Below are positions 7,077 through 14,502 of a DNA stretch of 14,793 nt, piece by piece. Location: the NCBI GenBank assembly GCA_041685075.1, contig JAWLGN010000129.1, positions 1-14,793 on the forward strand. The letters run 5' to 3'. Within the stretch, counting starts at the first letter, position 1, and each line of letters begins with the position of its first letter. Made by a program: the position numbers and the translations under genes. The stretch is from JAMCRM01 sp041685075 (GTDB lineage: Bacteria; Acidobacteriota; Terriglobia; Bryobacterales; Bryobacteraceae). The notes under the pieces are model-generated. The model saw only the letters and a list, made by a program, of their open reading frames with translations. It did no database searches and was not told where the DNA came from.

Positions 7077-7592
7077 TCAGCAGGGCACACATTCAGCCAG
7101 GGCGGCGAACGGATCGGGCTGGCCGATGGCGGCAACGATGAGATCGGTCACCCGCTCCACCGCCGCTTCCACCGCCGGATGCATGGCGCCGCCCACCGTC
7201 AGGCAGTCGGCCGCCTCTACCGCCAGGATGAGGACTTCGGCGGGAGTCGCCAGCCGGAGTTCCCGCGCGACGGCCAGCATCTCGAATAGGCCGGTGTAGT
7301 GGGGCGAGCCGCCATGCACCACCTCGACGTCTTCTTCGCGGATGATATACAGGGTGCCGGCGGGGGCGCGTCCGGTCTGCACCACGTCAACGACGAGCAG
7401 GCGTCCAACGCCCAGGACGTGATCCAGGAGGTGGAACCCGGACGCCGAGGAAGTGACCACTTCGAGGCGGCCGGGGGCGCGGCCGGCGACGCGTCCGGCC
7501 ACCAGCAGGCCGAATGCGTCGTCTGAGAGAATGTCGTTGCCGAGCGCCAACAGTCGGAGTCGCGCGTGCTCATGTTCGTGAGATTCGGCCAT
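7077..7592 (-). CDS. [NiFe] hydrogenase maturation endopeptidase
   Basis: This 171-aa protease is of the HyaD/HybD/HoxW/FrcD type. It cuts the C-terminal tail off the hydrogenase large subunit once nickel is inserted. The family pattern is visible: LALGNDILSDDAFG near residues 15-28, with Asp24/Asp25 in the first nickel-ligand region; LLVVDVVQTG with Asp69; and SPHYTGLFEML with His98, matching the third conserved position. Length is normal. It is the last gene of the operon and overlaps the end of the large-subunit gene by 23 bp, which fits a dedicated protease for that subunit. The other maturation genes (hypABCDEF) are not in this window. GAGG lies about 11 nt upstream of the ATG. Confidence 0.93.
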   Translation of the reverse strand: MAESHEHEHARLRLLALGNDILSDDAFGLLVAGRVAGRAPGRLEVVTSSASGFHLLDHVLGVGRLLVVDVVQTGRAPAGTLYIIREEDVEVVHGGSPHYTGLFEMLAVARELRLATPAEVLILAVEAADCLTVGGAMHPAVEAAVERVTDLIVAAIGQPDPFAALAECVPC

Positions 7593-9069
7593 CGGAGTCT
7601 CGCCTCAAGGTGGCCATGGTTCCGCCGCCCGGCCCCCGCACTTCGACCATCAGGGGCATGCTGCCGGGCAGCGCATGGGTGGCACAGCCCAGGCAGGGGT
7701 CGTAAGCGCGGAAGGCCATCTCCACCATGTTGAGGAGCCCTTCATCCACTTGCGTGCCCTTGATCATGGTCCGGGCGGCCTTGTCCACGCTCATCGAAAT
7801 GCGCGCGGCGTTGTTCTGCGTGGCCACAATCAGGTTGGCCTCGCGGATCAGCCCGCGCTCATCGACGGCGTAACGGTGAAAGAGAGTGCCGCGCGGCGCT
7901 TCCACCACGCCCACGCCCTCGCCGGGCGTTTCGGTGGGGAAGGCGCGCACGTCGGAGCCGCCGGTTTCGGGATCTTCGGCCAGTTCCTTCAGGCGCTCGG
8001 CGGCGGCCAGCATCTCGATCACCCGGGCCCAGTGATTGGCCAGGGTATGGTGCACCGGTTTGCCCAGAATGGCGCGGTACTTCTCGTAGGCCTCCTGGGC
8101 GTGGGGAGTGGGCATGGTCTCGGCCGCGTTCAGCCGCGCCAGCGGAGCTACACAGAAGACGCCGCTTTCGGGGCCGTCCACCAGGCCCTTCCAGCCGGGC
8201 GTCTTCAGATAGCAGAACTTCATGAAGGTCCACGGCTCGGTGTGCTCTCCGACGTAGTCGAGAAACCGGTGGGCGGGGAAGCGGGCGGCCTCGGTGCCGT
8301 CGGGCGCCACCACCCGGAGGTCGCCGTCGTAGAAGTTCAGCCGGTTCTGCTCGTCCACCATCCCCATGTAGTAGGTGCTGTGGGTATAGCCGTCCGAGCG
8401 GATCAGGTCGACGTAATCGGAGCGGGCGAGAACGTTCTTTTCGAACAGCTCGAGGGTGAAGCGGGCGAACTCGACGGCCTCGGCGGCCACCCTGCGGAAC
8501 TCGGCGATGTCCTCGGCCGAGAGCGCCTTGGCCACGCCGCCCGGCACGCCGAAGACCGGGTGGATGGTCTTGCCGGCGGCCCGCGCGGTGAGCCCGCGCA
8601 ACTGGCGCCGCATGGCGATCACCTGCTTCCCTATATCCACGCCCACCCGCGCGATGACGCCGAGCACGTTGCGCTCGGCCGCCGGGGCGGTGGGGCCGAC
8701 GATGAAGTCCGGCCCGCCCAGGAAGTAGAAGTGCAGCGCGTGGTCTTCAGTGATGAAGGCGTTGTAGACCATTTCCCGAATCTTGCGCGCGGTGGGAGTG
8801 GGAGTGACCTTGAAGACCGCGTCCAGCGCCTTGGTCGAGGCCATGTGGTGCGCCGTGGGGCAGACGCCGCAGATACGCGATGTGATCTGGGGCATGTCCT
8901 CGGCCTGCCGCCCCTGGGCGAATTTTTCGAAGCCGCGCAGTTCGGGAACCTGGAAGTAGGCCCGCTCGACGGCGCCCTGCCCGTCCAGGAAGATCTCGAT
9001 TTTGCCGTGTCCCTCCAGGCGCGTTACGGGTTCGATGCGAATACGCCGGCCGGTTGCTTGGCTATCCAT
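7570..9069 (-). CDS. mvhA: Group 3c [NiFe] hydrogenase large subunit, MvhA-like
   Basis: This 499-aa catalytic subunit carries the NiFe(CN)2CO centre that splits H2. The first ligand pair is Cys67/Cys70 in SRICGVCPTAHHMAS; the second is Cys459/Cys462 in DPCLGCATH. Cleavage after His465 by the protease encoded next would remove a 34-residue tail. The RIEPVTRLEGHGKI N-terminus and the neighbouring mvhG, mvhD and hdrABC place it in group 3c (MvhADG, methyl-viologen-reducing type) rather than the F420-reducing group. The start is ATG at 9069, where similarity begins. The frame stays open upstream to 9399, but that part lies inside mvhG and has no hydrogenase similarity. There is a 10-bp gap after mvhG. 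Cytoplasmic, with no Tat or membrane signal. Confidence 0.95.
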   Translation of the reverse strand: MDSQATGRRIRIEPVTRLEGHGKIEIFLDGQGAVERAYFQVPELRGFEKFAQGRQAEDMPQITSRICGVCPTAHHMASTKALDAVFKVTPTPTARKIREMVYNAFITEDHALHFYFLGGPDFIVGPTAPAAERNVLGVIARVGVDIGKQVIAMRRQLRGLTARAAGKTIHPVFGVPGGVAKALSAEDIAEFRRVAAEAVEFARFTLELFEKNVLARSDYVDLIRSDGYTHSTYYMGMVDEQNRLNFYDGDLRVVAPDGTEAARFPAHRFLDYVGEHTEPWTFMKFCYLKTPGWKGLVDGPESGVFCVAPLARLNAAETMPTPHAQEAYEKYRAILGKPVHHTLANHWARVIEMLAAAERLKELAEDPETGGSDVRAFPTETPGEGVGVVEAPRGTLFHRYAVDERGLIREANLIVATQNNAARISMSVDKAARTMIKGTQVDEGLLNMVEMAFRAYDPCLGCATHALPGSMPLMVEVRGPGGGTMATLRRDSDGRISRT

Positions 9070-9079
9070 AACGGGTTGC

Positions 9080-10015
9080 TCACTTTCTGCTGCGCGCCAT
9101 GAGCGAGGCGGGCAGGCTATAGCGATAGAACGTTCCGAGCGGATCGGCGACTTCGGAGAGAATCCGCCCGATCTCCTGCGCGTCGTTGCTGTCGGCCACC
9201 GAGGCGATGGCCGAGAGGGCCTTGGCGCCGAAGTCGCGCACCCGGCTGGTGGGGCCGAAGCATCCGGTGCAGGGCATGTTGCCCTCGATGCAGACGGCGT
9301 TGCAGCCGGCGCGGGTGGCCGAGCCGAGGCAGGGCAGCCCCTGGGCCAGCAGGCACTTCTCGGGGTCCGCCGCCACGGCGGGAACGCGCTTGAACTCACT
9401 CACCTGCAGGCGCTCGGGCTTGGTTTCGCGCCGCGGGCACTCCTCGCAGAGGGCCTTGTCGGGGGCCAGTACGGTGCCCCGGGGCGGCGGGCTCCCGGAG
9501 AGCAGTTGCCCCAGCGCCTCCCGGATGATGCCGGGCATCGGCGGGCAGCCGGGGATGTAATACTCCACCGGAATGACGCGGTCGAGCGCGCTCACTTCGG
9601 CATCCAGCACCGGCAGCTCCAGTTCGTGGCCGTTCACGCGGCTGCGGGGCTGCGGCGGGGTATCGCCGTAGACGGCCTGCAGCATGCTTTCGAGACTGAA
9701 GCCGTTGGCCAGCCCGGGGACGCCGCCCATGTGGGCGCAGGAGCCGAAGGCCACCACCGTCTGGGATTTGCGGCGCAGCAGGTGCGCCATCTCGCGATGG
9801 TGGCTGTCGCGCACCGAGCCGTTGATGAAGGTGACCGCGATGGAGCCGTCCTCCATGGCCTCGACGTCGGATTCCTTGAAGTCCAGCGCCACGGGCCAGA
9901 AGACGATGTCGACGGCCTCGACCACGTCGAGCACGCCTTCGGCGAGATCCAGCACGGCTTCGTCGCAGCCGCCGCAGCAGGCGCACCAGTAGAACGCGAC
10001 CTTGGGTTTGCTCAT
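9080..10015 (-). CDS. mvhG: [NiFe] hydrogenase small subunit, MvhG-like
   Basis: This 311-aa electron-transfer subunit belongs to the NuoB/20-kDa fold family. The proximal [4Fe-4S] ligands are visible: Cys14 and Cys17 in CCGGCDEAVLD, Cys93 in FGSCAHMGGVPG and Cys157 in YIPGCPPMPG. A cysteine-rich C-terminal part follows (CEECPRR near 189-193, then CLLAQGLPC, GCNAVC and GNMPCTGCFG) and should bind two more clusters. No signal peptide is present, as expected for a cytoplasmic group 3 enzyme. It passes electrons from MvhA to MvhD. Its start codon overlaps the mvhD stop in an ATGA (10012-10015), and a strong GAGGAGGTG lies just upstream, so the start is secure. Confidence 0.95.
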   Translation of the reverse strand: MSKPKVAFYWCACCGGCDEAVLDLAEGVLDVVEAVDIVFWPVALDFKESDVEAMEDGSIAVTFINGSVRDSHHREMAHLLRRKSQTVVAFGSCAHMGGVPGLANGFSLESMLQAVYGDTPPQPRSRVNGHELELPVLDAEVSALDRVIPVEYYIPGCPPMPGIIREALGQLLSGSPPPRGTVLAPDKALCEECPRRETKPERLQVSEFKRVPAVAADPEKCLLAQGLPCLGSATRAGCNAVCIEGNMPCTGCFGPTSRVRDFGAKALSAIASVADSNDAQEIGRILSEVADPLGTFYRYSLPASLMARSRK

Positions 10016-10440
10016 GATGCTTTCACCTCCTCGGGAAGGCGCAGCGGGCCGAGCGCCCGGACTTTGGCCACCATGTCGTCCACGGTGGCGCGGAGGCGTT
10101 CACCCTCCGAAGCGGAGATCCATTCCAGCCGGAAGCGCTCGGGTTCGATGCCCATCTGGTCGAGCAGGCGGCGCAGCAGCTCGTAGCGCCGCAGGCACTT
10201 ATAGTTGCCTTCCTGGTAATGGCAGTCGCCGGGGTGGCAGCCGCCCAGCAGGACGCCGTCGGCGCCGTTGGCGAAAGCGTCCATGACGAACTGCGGGTCC
10301 ACGCGCCCGGAGCACATCACCCGGACGACCCGGATATTGGGCGGGTACTTCAGCCGCGAGGTGCCCGCCAGGTCGGCCGCCAGGTAGGTGCACCAGTTGC
10401 AGAAGATGGCCACGATCTTGGGTTCGAAGGCTTCAGGCAT
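10012..10440 (-). CDS. mvhD: MvhD-like [2Fe-2S] linker subunit
   Basis: This 142-aa protein is of the MvhD / FrhD-like hydrogenase delta family, which links the [NiFe] hydrogenase to HdrA in the bifurcating complex. The conserved cysteines are all visible: Cys14 and Cys17 (FCNWCTY), Cys43 (MCSGRVDP), Cys68 and Cys73 (GGCHPGDCHYQEGN). Length is normal for a stand-alone MvhD; in some bacteria the same domain is fused to HdrA. It overlaps hdrA by 8 bp and mvhG by 4 bp, consistent with translational coupling and fixed stoichiometry. Its position between hdrA and the hydrogenase genes matches its bridging role. Confidence 0.95.
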   Translation of the reverse strand: MPEAFEPKIVAIFCNWCTYLAADLAGTSRLKYPPNIRVVRVMCSGRVDPQFVMDAFANGADGVLLGGCHPGDCHYQEGNYKCLRRYELLRRLLDQMGIEPERFRLEWISASEGERLRATVDDMVAKVRALGPLRLPEEVKAS

Positions 10441-12418
10441 AGGTCAGGATCCCCTCAATCTCGGCGAAGATTTCATCGTCCTCGAACAGGTTCTGGGCGA
10501 TGGAGCCGGACGGGCAGGCGGCCACGCAGGTGCCGCAGCCCTTGCACTTGGCCTGGTTGATGGAGGCCTTGCGTTGTTCCGTGTTGAAGTCGATGGCGCT
10601 GTAGGGGCACAGGGCCACACAGGTGGAGCAGCCGGAGCAGTGCTCCTCGTCGACCACGGCGGTGTTCGGTTCGGTTTCGATGTAGCCGGCGTCGATGAGG
10701 GCGAGCGCTTCGGATGCGGCGGCGCCGGCCTGCGCCACGGTGTCCGGAATGTCCTTGGGACCCTGGCAGGCGCCGGCCAGAAAGATGCCGTCGGTGAAGG
10801 TGCTGACGGGGGCCAGCTTGGGGTGCCGCTCCAGGAAGAAGCCCTCGGTAGAGCAGGTGAGGTTGAAGCGGCGGCGGACTTCCTGGGCGTCGGGCTGCGG
10901 CTCGAGACCGGTGGCGAGAACCACCATGTCCACGGGGATGCGGCGCACCATGCCGGCCAGGGTGTCTTCCACCCGGATGACCAGGCTGCCCTCTTCGGAC
11001 TCGTCGAAGGCCCAGTCGGTAACCTCTGCCACGCGCCCCCGCACGAAGTGCACGCCCTCTTCGCGCAGCTTCTGGTAGAACTCCTCGAAGCCTTTGCCGG
11101 GCGTGCGCATGTCGATGTAGAAGTTGAAGATCTCGGCGTCGGTGTGCTCCTTAACGAGGTGCGCGAGCTTCAACGAGTACATGCAGCAGACGCGCGAGCA
11201 CCAGCGATTGGTCTTCTCGTCGCGCGAGCCGACGCAGTGAATGATCCCGACGGACTTGGGCCGGCGGCCGTCGCGCAGCACCACTTCGCCGCCGGTGGGG
11301 CCGGAGGCGTTCACCAGGCGTTCGATTTCAAGCGCCGTGTAGACGTTCGGGTAGCGGCCGTAGCCGTACTCGGGGGCGCGGTGCGCGTCGAAGGTCTTGA
11401 AGCCGGTGGAGAGGATGATGGTGCCGACGTCGATCTGCTCGGTCTTCTCCTCCATCGTGAGATTGACCGCGTGGCGCTCGCCGCAGGCGGCTACGCAGGT
11501 CTGCTTGCACTTACCGGACTTGAACTGGATGCAGGTCTCCGGGTCTACCACGGGGACCTGCGGGACGGCTTGCGGGAAGGGGATGTAGATGGGCTTGCGC
11601 TTGCTGAGGCCCTCGTCGAACTCGTCGCGGAATTTGCCTTCCTTGTAGACGCAGGCCTCGATGCACTCCAGGCAGCCGGAGCAGAGGTTTTCGTCGATGT
11701 AGCGCGGCCTGCGCCGGACGGTGACCTGGTAGTTGCCGACGTAGCCGTCCACCTGGGTGACTTCCGAGTAGCTCCACAGGGTGATGTTCTTGTGGGCCCG
11801 GACGGAGGACATCTTGGGGGTGAGGATGCAGGCGGCGCAGTCCAGCGTGGGGAAGGTCTTGTCGAACTTGGCCATGTGGCCGCCGATGGAGGGCTCACGC
11901 TCGACCAGGTAGACGTGCTTGCCGGCGTTGGCAAGGGTAAGGGCGGCGTGGATGCCGGCGATGCCGCCCCCTACCACCAGCACGTCGGGATGGATATCGA
12001 CGCGGCCTTTTTCGAGTTCGCGGTGCAGGGCCACGCGGCGCACGGCGGCGCGCAGCAGGTCCCGGGCCTTGAGGGTGGCGGCGGCTTTATCGAGGTGCAC
12101 CCAACTGGCGTGCTCCCGGATGTTGACCATCTGGAACCAGAAGGGGTTCAGCCCGCCGGCAGCAACGGCCGTGCGGAAGGTGTGCTCGTGCAGGTGCGGC
12201 GAGCAGGAGGCCACCACGATGCGGTTCAGGTTGTGCTCGCGGATGTCCTGCTGGACGAGGTCCTGGCCGGGATCCGAGCACATGTACTTGTAGTCGCGGG
12301 AGACCACCACGTTCGGCAGCGTGGCGGCGTACGCGGCTACATCCTTGACGTCGATAATGCCGGCGATATTGGTGCCGCAGTGGCAGGTATAGACGCCGAT
12401 GCGAATGCCCTCAGGCAT
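10433..12418 (-). CDS. hdrA: HdrA-like flavin electron-bifurcating subunit
   Basis: This 661-aa iron-sulfur flavoprotein is the core of heterodisulfide reductase-type complexes. Its FAD splits electron pairs between ferredoxin and the disulfide branch. Domains in order: an N-terminal HdrA domain (1-130) with Cys12/Cys14, Cys47 and the SCSPHLHEHTFR block; a thioredoxin-reductase-like FAD domain starting LVVGGGIAG (147-155) with LDCAACILTPKM (Cys194, Cys197); an inserted ferredoxin domain with cysteines 246/249/252/256 and 296/304/308/312; the second half of the FAD domain with the VCCMYS block; and a C-terminal two-cluster ferredoxin (594/597/600/604 and 625/628/631/635). This is the full-length methanogen-type layout. 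GGAGG (in AGGAGGTAGCC) precedes the ATG. It overlaps hdrB and mvhD by 8 bp each. Confidence 0.95.
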   Translation of the reverse strand: MPEGIRIGVYTCHCGTNIAGIIDVKDVAAYAATLPNVVVSRDYKYMCSDPGQDLVQQDIREHNLNRIVVASCSPHLHEHTFRTAVAAGGLNPFWFQMVNIREHASWVHLDKAAATLKARDLLRAAVRRVALHRELEKGRVDIHPDVLVVGGGIAGIHAALTLANAGKHVYLVEREPSIGGHMAKFDKTFPTLDCAACILTPKMSSVRAHKNITLWSYSEVTQVDGYVGNYQVTVRRRPRYIDENLCSGCLECIEACVYKEGKFRDEFDEGLSKRKPIYIPFPQAVPQVPVVDPETCIQFKSGKCKQTCVAACGERHAVNLTMEEKTEQIDVGTIILSTGFKTFDAHRAPEYGYGRYPNVYTALEIERLVNASGPTGGEVVLRDGRRPKSVGIIHCVGSRDEKTNRWCSRVCCMYSLKLAHLVKEHTDAEIFNFYIDMRTPGKGFEEFYQKLREEGVHFVRGRVAEVTDWAFDESEEGSLVIRVEDTLAGMVRRIPVDMVVLATGLEPQPDAQEVRRRFNLTCSTEGFFLERHPKLAPVSTFTDGIFLAGACQGPKDIPDTVAQAGAAASEALALIDAGYIETEPNTAVVDEEHCSGCSTCVALCPYSAIDFNTEQRKASINQAKCKGCGTCVAACPSGSIAQNLFEDDEIFAEIEGILTYA

Positions 12419-13304
12419 GAGTGGCTACCTCCTGTTCCTGAAACCATTGGCGAACCAGCTTCCGGCCGGCGATCTGGCGCTTGAGGCCCAGTTCTTTGGG
12501 CTCGGCGCCGAGGGCCCAGCCGAGCAACTGGCTGAAGTAGAGGATGGGGATGTCGAAGCGCTCGCCCGGCCCGCCCATCTCGCGCTGGTAGGCGTCGAGG
12601 TTGTACTGGCAGAGCGGGCAGGCGGTGGCCAGGGCCGCGGCGCTCTTCCGCAGGGCCTCTTTCAGGATGATGTAGTTGAGCCGCTTGCCGACTTCCGGTG
12701 TGGTGCCGGTGAGGGAGCCGCCGCAGCACTTGGTCTTGAGGGCGAAATCGACCGTAGGGATGCCGGCCGCGCGCAGCAGTTCATCCATGCGGGTGGGGTA
12801 GTGGGGATCGTCCACGTCGCCGAAGGGCCGCACGATCTGGCAGCCGTAGTAGCAGGCCACCTTGCCTCCCTCCCACTTGCGGACGACGGCCTTCTTGATG
12901 CGGGCGGGGCCGATTTCGGTGTAGAGGGCCTCGATGGGATGGCGGACGCGCACGCCGTTGCCCTGGGGCAGTCCGGCGGCTTCGACCGACTGCCGCACCT
13001 GGCCGGCGATTTCGGGATACTGCCCGGTGTAGTGCTGGGTCTTGCGCAGCGCCAGGTAGCAGGCGGCGCAGGGAACCATGAGGTCGTCTTCGCCGGCCTG
13101 GCGCGCCAGTCCCAGGTTGCGGCCGGAGAGCACGAAGGCGGCGCGCTCGTCGATGGACATGTAGGAGGTGGCGCCGCAGCAGTTCCAGTCCTCGAGTTCC
13201 TTCAACCCGATCTCCAGGCGGCGGAATAGCGCGCGCAGGCTCTCGTCGTAGGCCCGGCCGGTGCCGGAGAGGGAGCAGCCGGGGAAGTAGTTGAACGATG
13301 TCAT
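12411..13304 (-). CDS. hdrB: HdrB-like disulfide reductase catalytic subunit
   Basis: This 297-aa protein has two complete cysteine-rich CCG domains: Cys10, Cys42-Cys43 (WNCCGATS), Cys79 and Cys82; then Cys151/Cys155 (ACYYGC), Cys193-Cys194 (KCCGGS), Cys229 and Cys232 (CPLC). In methanogen HdrB each domain holds a non-cubane [4Fe-4S] cluster that cleaves the CoM-S-S-CoB disulfide. All cluster positions are kept, so a real disulfide is the likely substrate, though which one is unknown in a bacterium. The start is ATG at 13304 with GGGAGG 6 nt upstream and an ATGA overlap with hdrC. An upstream extension in the same frame lies inside hdrC and is not part of the protein. Confidence 0.95.
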   Translation of the reverse strand: MTSFNYFPGCSLSGTGRAYDESLRALFRRLEIGLKELEDWNCCGATSYMSIDERAAFVLSGRNLGLARQAGEDDLMVPCAACYLALRKTQHYTGQYPEIAGQVRQSVEAAGLPQGNGVRVRHPIEALYTEIGPARIKKAVVRKWEGGKVACYYGCQIVRPFGDVDDPHYPTRMDELLRAAGIPTVDFALKTKCCGGSLTGTTPEVGKRLNYIILKEALRKSAAALATACPLCQYNLDAYQREMGGPGERFDIPILYFSQLLGWALGAEPKELGLKRQIAGRKLVRQWFQEQEVATHA

Positions 13305-13876
13305 GATGCCTCCCGTGGAAGTTCGGGCATGCGGCGCACGCGCTCGCCGGCGCCCAGCGAGAGGCGGCCGGTGCGGAACAGGTCGAGACCCGAGCGCCAC
13401 ATTTTGAACAGCACCAGGGGATTGGTGCGGAGCGCCATGCGCAGCACGACCAGGAATTCGACGGCGCGGCCGCGGCGGCGCACCACGTTGAAGAACTCCT
13501 GGGCCAGCACCGGGATGGGGAAGCGCCTGGGATAGAGGCCGCTGCCGATGGCTTCGCGCTTGAGGCTGTACATCAGGTCGGTGATCTGAATCTGCTGCGG
13601 GCAATGCACGGCGCAGGAGTAACAGGAAGCGCAGAGCCAGATGGTTTCGGAGGACAACGCCTCCCGGCGAAAGCCCTCGCGCACCAAGGCGATGATCCGG
13701 CGGGGGCCGTAATCCATGTAGATGGAGAGCGGACAGGTTCCCGAACAGGCGCCGCATTGCAGACAGGAGAACAGCCGTTCACACCCCGGCCGCTCGCTGA
13801 CGCGGTGTGCCCATTGGGGGTCCGCTTCCCGCTGGAGTTTCATCCTTCGCAGCGGTGTTCCGGTTGTCACTGACAT
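13301..13876 (-). CDS. hdrC: HdrC-like two-[4Fe-4S] ferredoxin subunit
   Basis: This 191-aa iron-sulfur protein carries electrons from HdrA to HdrB. Two classic cluster motifs are seen: Cys38/41/44/48 (CLQCGACSGTCP) and Cys82/85/88/92 (CASCYSCAVHCP). They are followed by a helical C-terminal part (PRRFPIPVLAQEFFNVVRRRG). There is no transmembrane helix, so this is the soluble HdrC type, not HdrE or DsrM-like. The start is ATG at 13876 with GTGAGGA about 4 nt upstream; the next Met (codon 12, ATG at 13843) has a badly spaced ribosome site. The first 98 nt overlap the end of the marR gene in another frame. Confidence 0.93.
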   Translation of the reverse strand: MSVTTGTPLRRMKLQREADPQWAHRVSERPGCERLFSCLQCGACSGTCPLSIYMDYGPRRIIALVREGFRREALSSETIWLCASCYSCAVHCPQQIQITDLMYSLKREAIGSGLYPRRFPIPVLAQEFFNVVRRRGRAVEFLVVLRMALRTNPLVLFKMWRSGLDLFRTGRLSLGAGERVRRMPELPREAS

Positions 13877-14450
13877 CGGTCCTCACTTTGCTTTTGCTCC
13901 TTTGTTGTTCGTAGGAGCATTGCTTCCGGGCGGCTTCACGCACCACGCAACGCTTCTGGAGGTGGATGCCGCACTGCAAACAGGTATCCTCGGGATGAGC
14001 GACCTCGGCGACGAGGCGTGCCGAGAGACGATCGAGCAGAGCCGTGGCGCCGCGCAGTTCGGCGCCGGAGATATCCCGGAAAAGCCTGGCGAGCCAGCGG
14101 CTGCGGGCATCCTCGTAGCGTTCGAGGAGGCGGCGGGCGTTGGCGCTGAGGGTGACGGCGCTGGCGCGGCGGTCGCCTTCGGCGGCGGCGCGCCGGAGCA
14201 ACCGCCGCCGCACGAGCTTTTCCACCGCCTTGCTGGCCGCCGGGTTGCTGACGCCCAGGAACGCGGCAATGTCCCCGATGGTCCCCGGCCCGTTGGCAGT
14301 TAAGGATTTTAGGATCTTTAAGTGTGAAAACTTCAACTGGGGCGCGGTTTCGCGGAGCAGGCGCTCTTCTATCAGGCAGTTCACAGCCGAGACGAGCACA
14401 TTGGCGCTTCCAATGAAGCCGTCGATGAGACTGCTGTCTTTTCGGACCAT
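13779..14450 (-). CDS. MarR-family regulator with four-cysteine C-terminal extension
   Basis: This 223-aa transcription regulator has a winged helix at about residues 40-110: SHLKILKSLTANGPGTIGDIAAFLG, recognition helix SNPAASKAVEKLVRRRLL, wing EGDRRASAVTLS. Long dimerisation helices run to about 150. An unusual tail follows: Cys157, Cys160, Cys168 and Cys178, with His152 and His163 nearby, then a polar low-complexity end. Typical MarR proteins are about 140-170 aa. The tail suggests zinc, iron-sulfur or thiol sensing, which would suit control of a disulfide-reductase operon. The frame is open to an ATG at 14531, but that lies upstream of the -10 box. The start at 14450 has GAGG 8 nt upstream and lies downstream of the promoter. 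It is the first gene of the hdr-mvh operon and overlaps hdrC by 98 nt. The ligand is unknown. Confidence 0.88.
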   Translation of the reverse strand: MVRKDSSLIDGFIGSANVLVSAVNCLIEERLLRETAPQLKFSHLKILKSLTANGPGTIGDIAAFLGVSNPAASKAVEKLVRRRLLRRAAAEGDRRASAVTLSANARRLLERYEDARSRWLARLFRDISGAELRGATALLDRLSARLVAEVAHPEDTCLQCGIHLQKRCVVREAARKQCSYEQQRSKSKVRTDVSDNRNTAAKDETPAGSGPPMGTPRQRAAGV

Positions 14451-14458
14451 GTAACGCG

Positions 14459-14462
14459 CCTC
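14459..14462 (-). promoter_or_regulatory. Ribosome binding site that sets the marR start
   Basis: GAGG on the minus strand lies 8 nt before ATG at 14450. The two upstream in-frame ATGs fall at or before the predicted transcription start and lack such a site. This supports the 223-aa product over longer versions. Confidence 0.65.
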
Positions 14463-14479
14463 AAAGAGCCCAAGTGCCT

Positions 14480-14502
14480 GGTTCCAACTCCAGGTTGGAA
14501 AC
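14480..14502 (-). promoter_or_regulatory. 23-bp inverted repeat, probable MarR operator
   Basis: Two 9-bp arms, GTTTCCAAC and GTTGGAACC on the minus strand, match as an inverted repeat at 8 of 9 positions around the 5-bp centre CTGGA. The repeat starts immediately downstream of the -10 box and spans the expected transcription start. Its size and position are typical of MarR-family autoregulatory sites, so binding would block transcription of marR and the hdr-mvh genes behind it. Confidence 0.7.

Noticed and set aside
7077..9069. F420-reducing (group 3a) or membrane respiratory hydrogenase
   Set aside because: There is no FrhB-like F420 subunit, no Tat signal on the small subunit and no cytochrome b gene; MvhD and HdrABC neighbours indicate group 3c.
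9070..9399. Upstream extension of the mvhA frame
   Set aside because: It lies inside mvhG in another frame; the MvhA N-terminal motif follows ATG at 9069 closely.
10388..12484. 698-codon plus-strand open frame opposite hdrA
   Set aside because: It is the antisense shadow of hdrA in GC-rich DNA; its translation is low-complexity Val/Gly/Asp/His-rich with no domain pattern, while hdrA has all its cysteine motifs.
13305..13757. Upstream extension of the hdrB frame
   Set aside because: It lies within hdrC out of frame; ATG at 13304 has a strong ribosome site and starts the HdrB signature.
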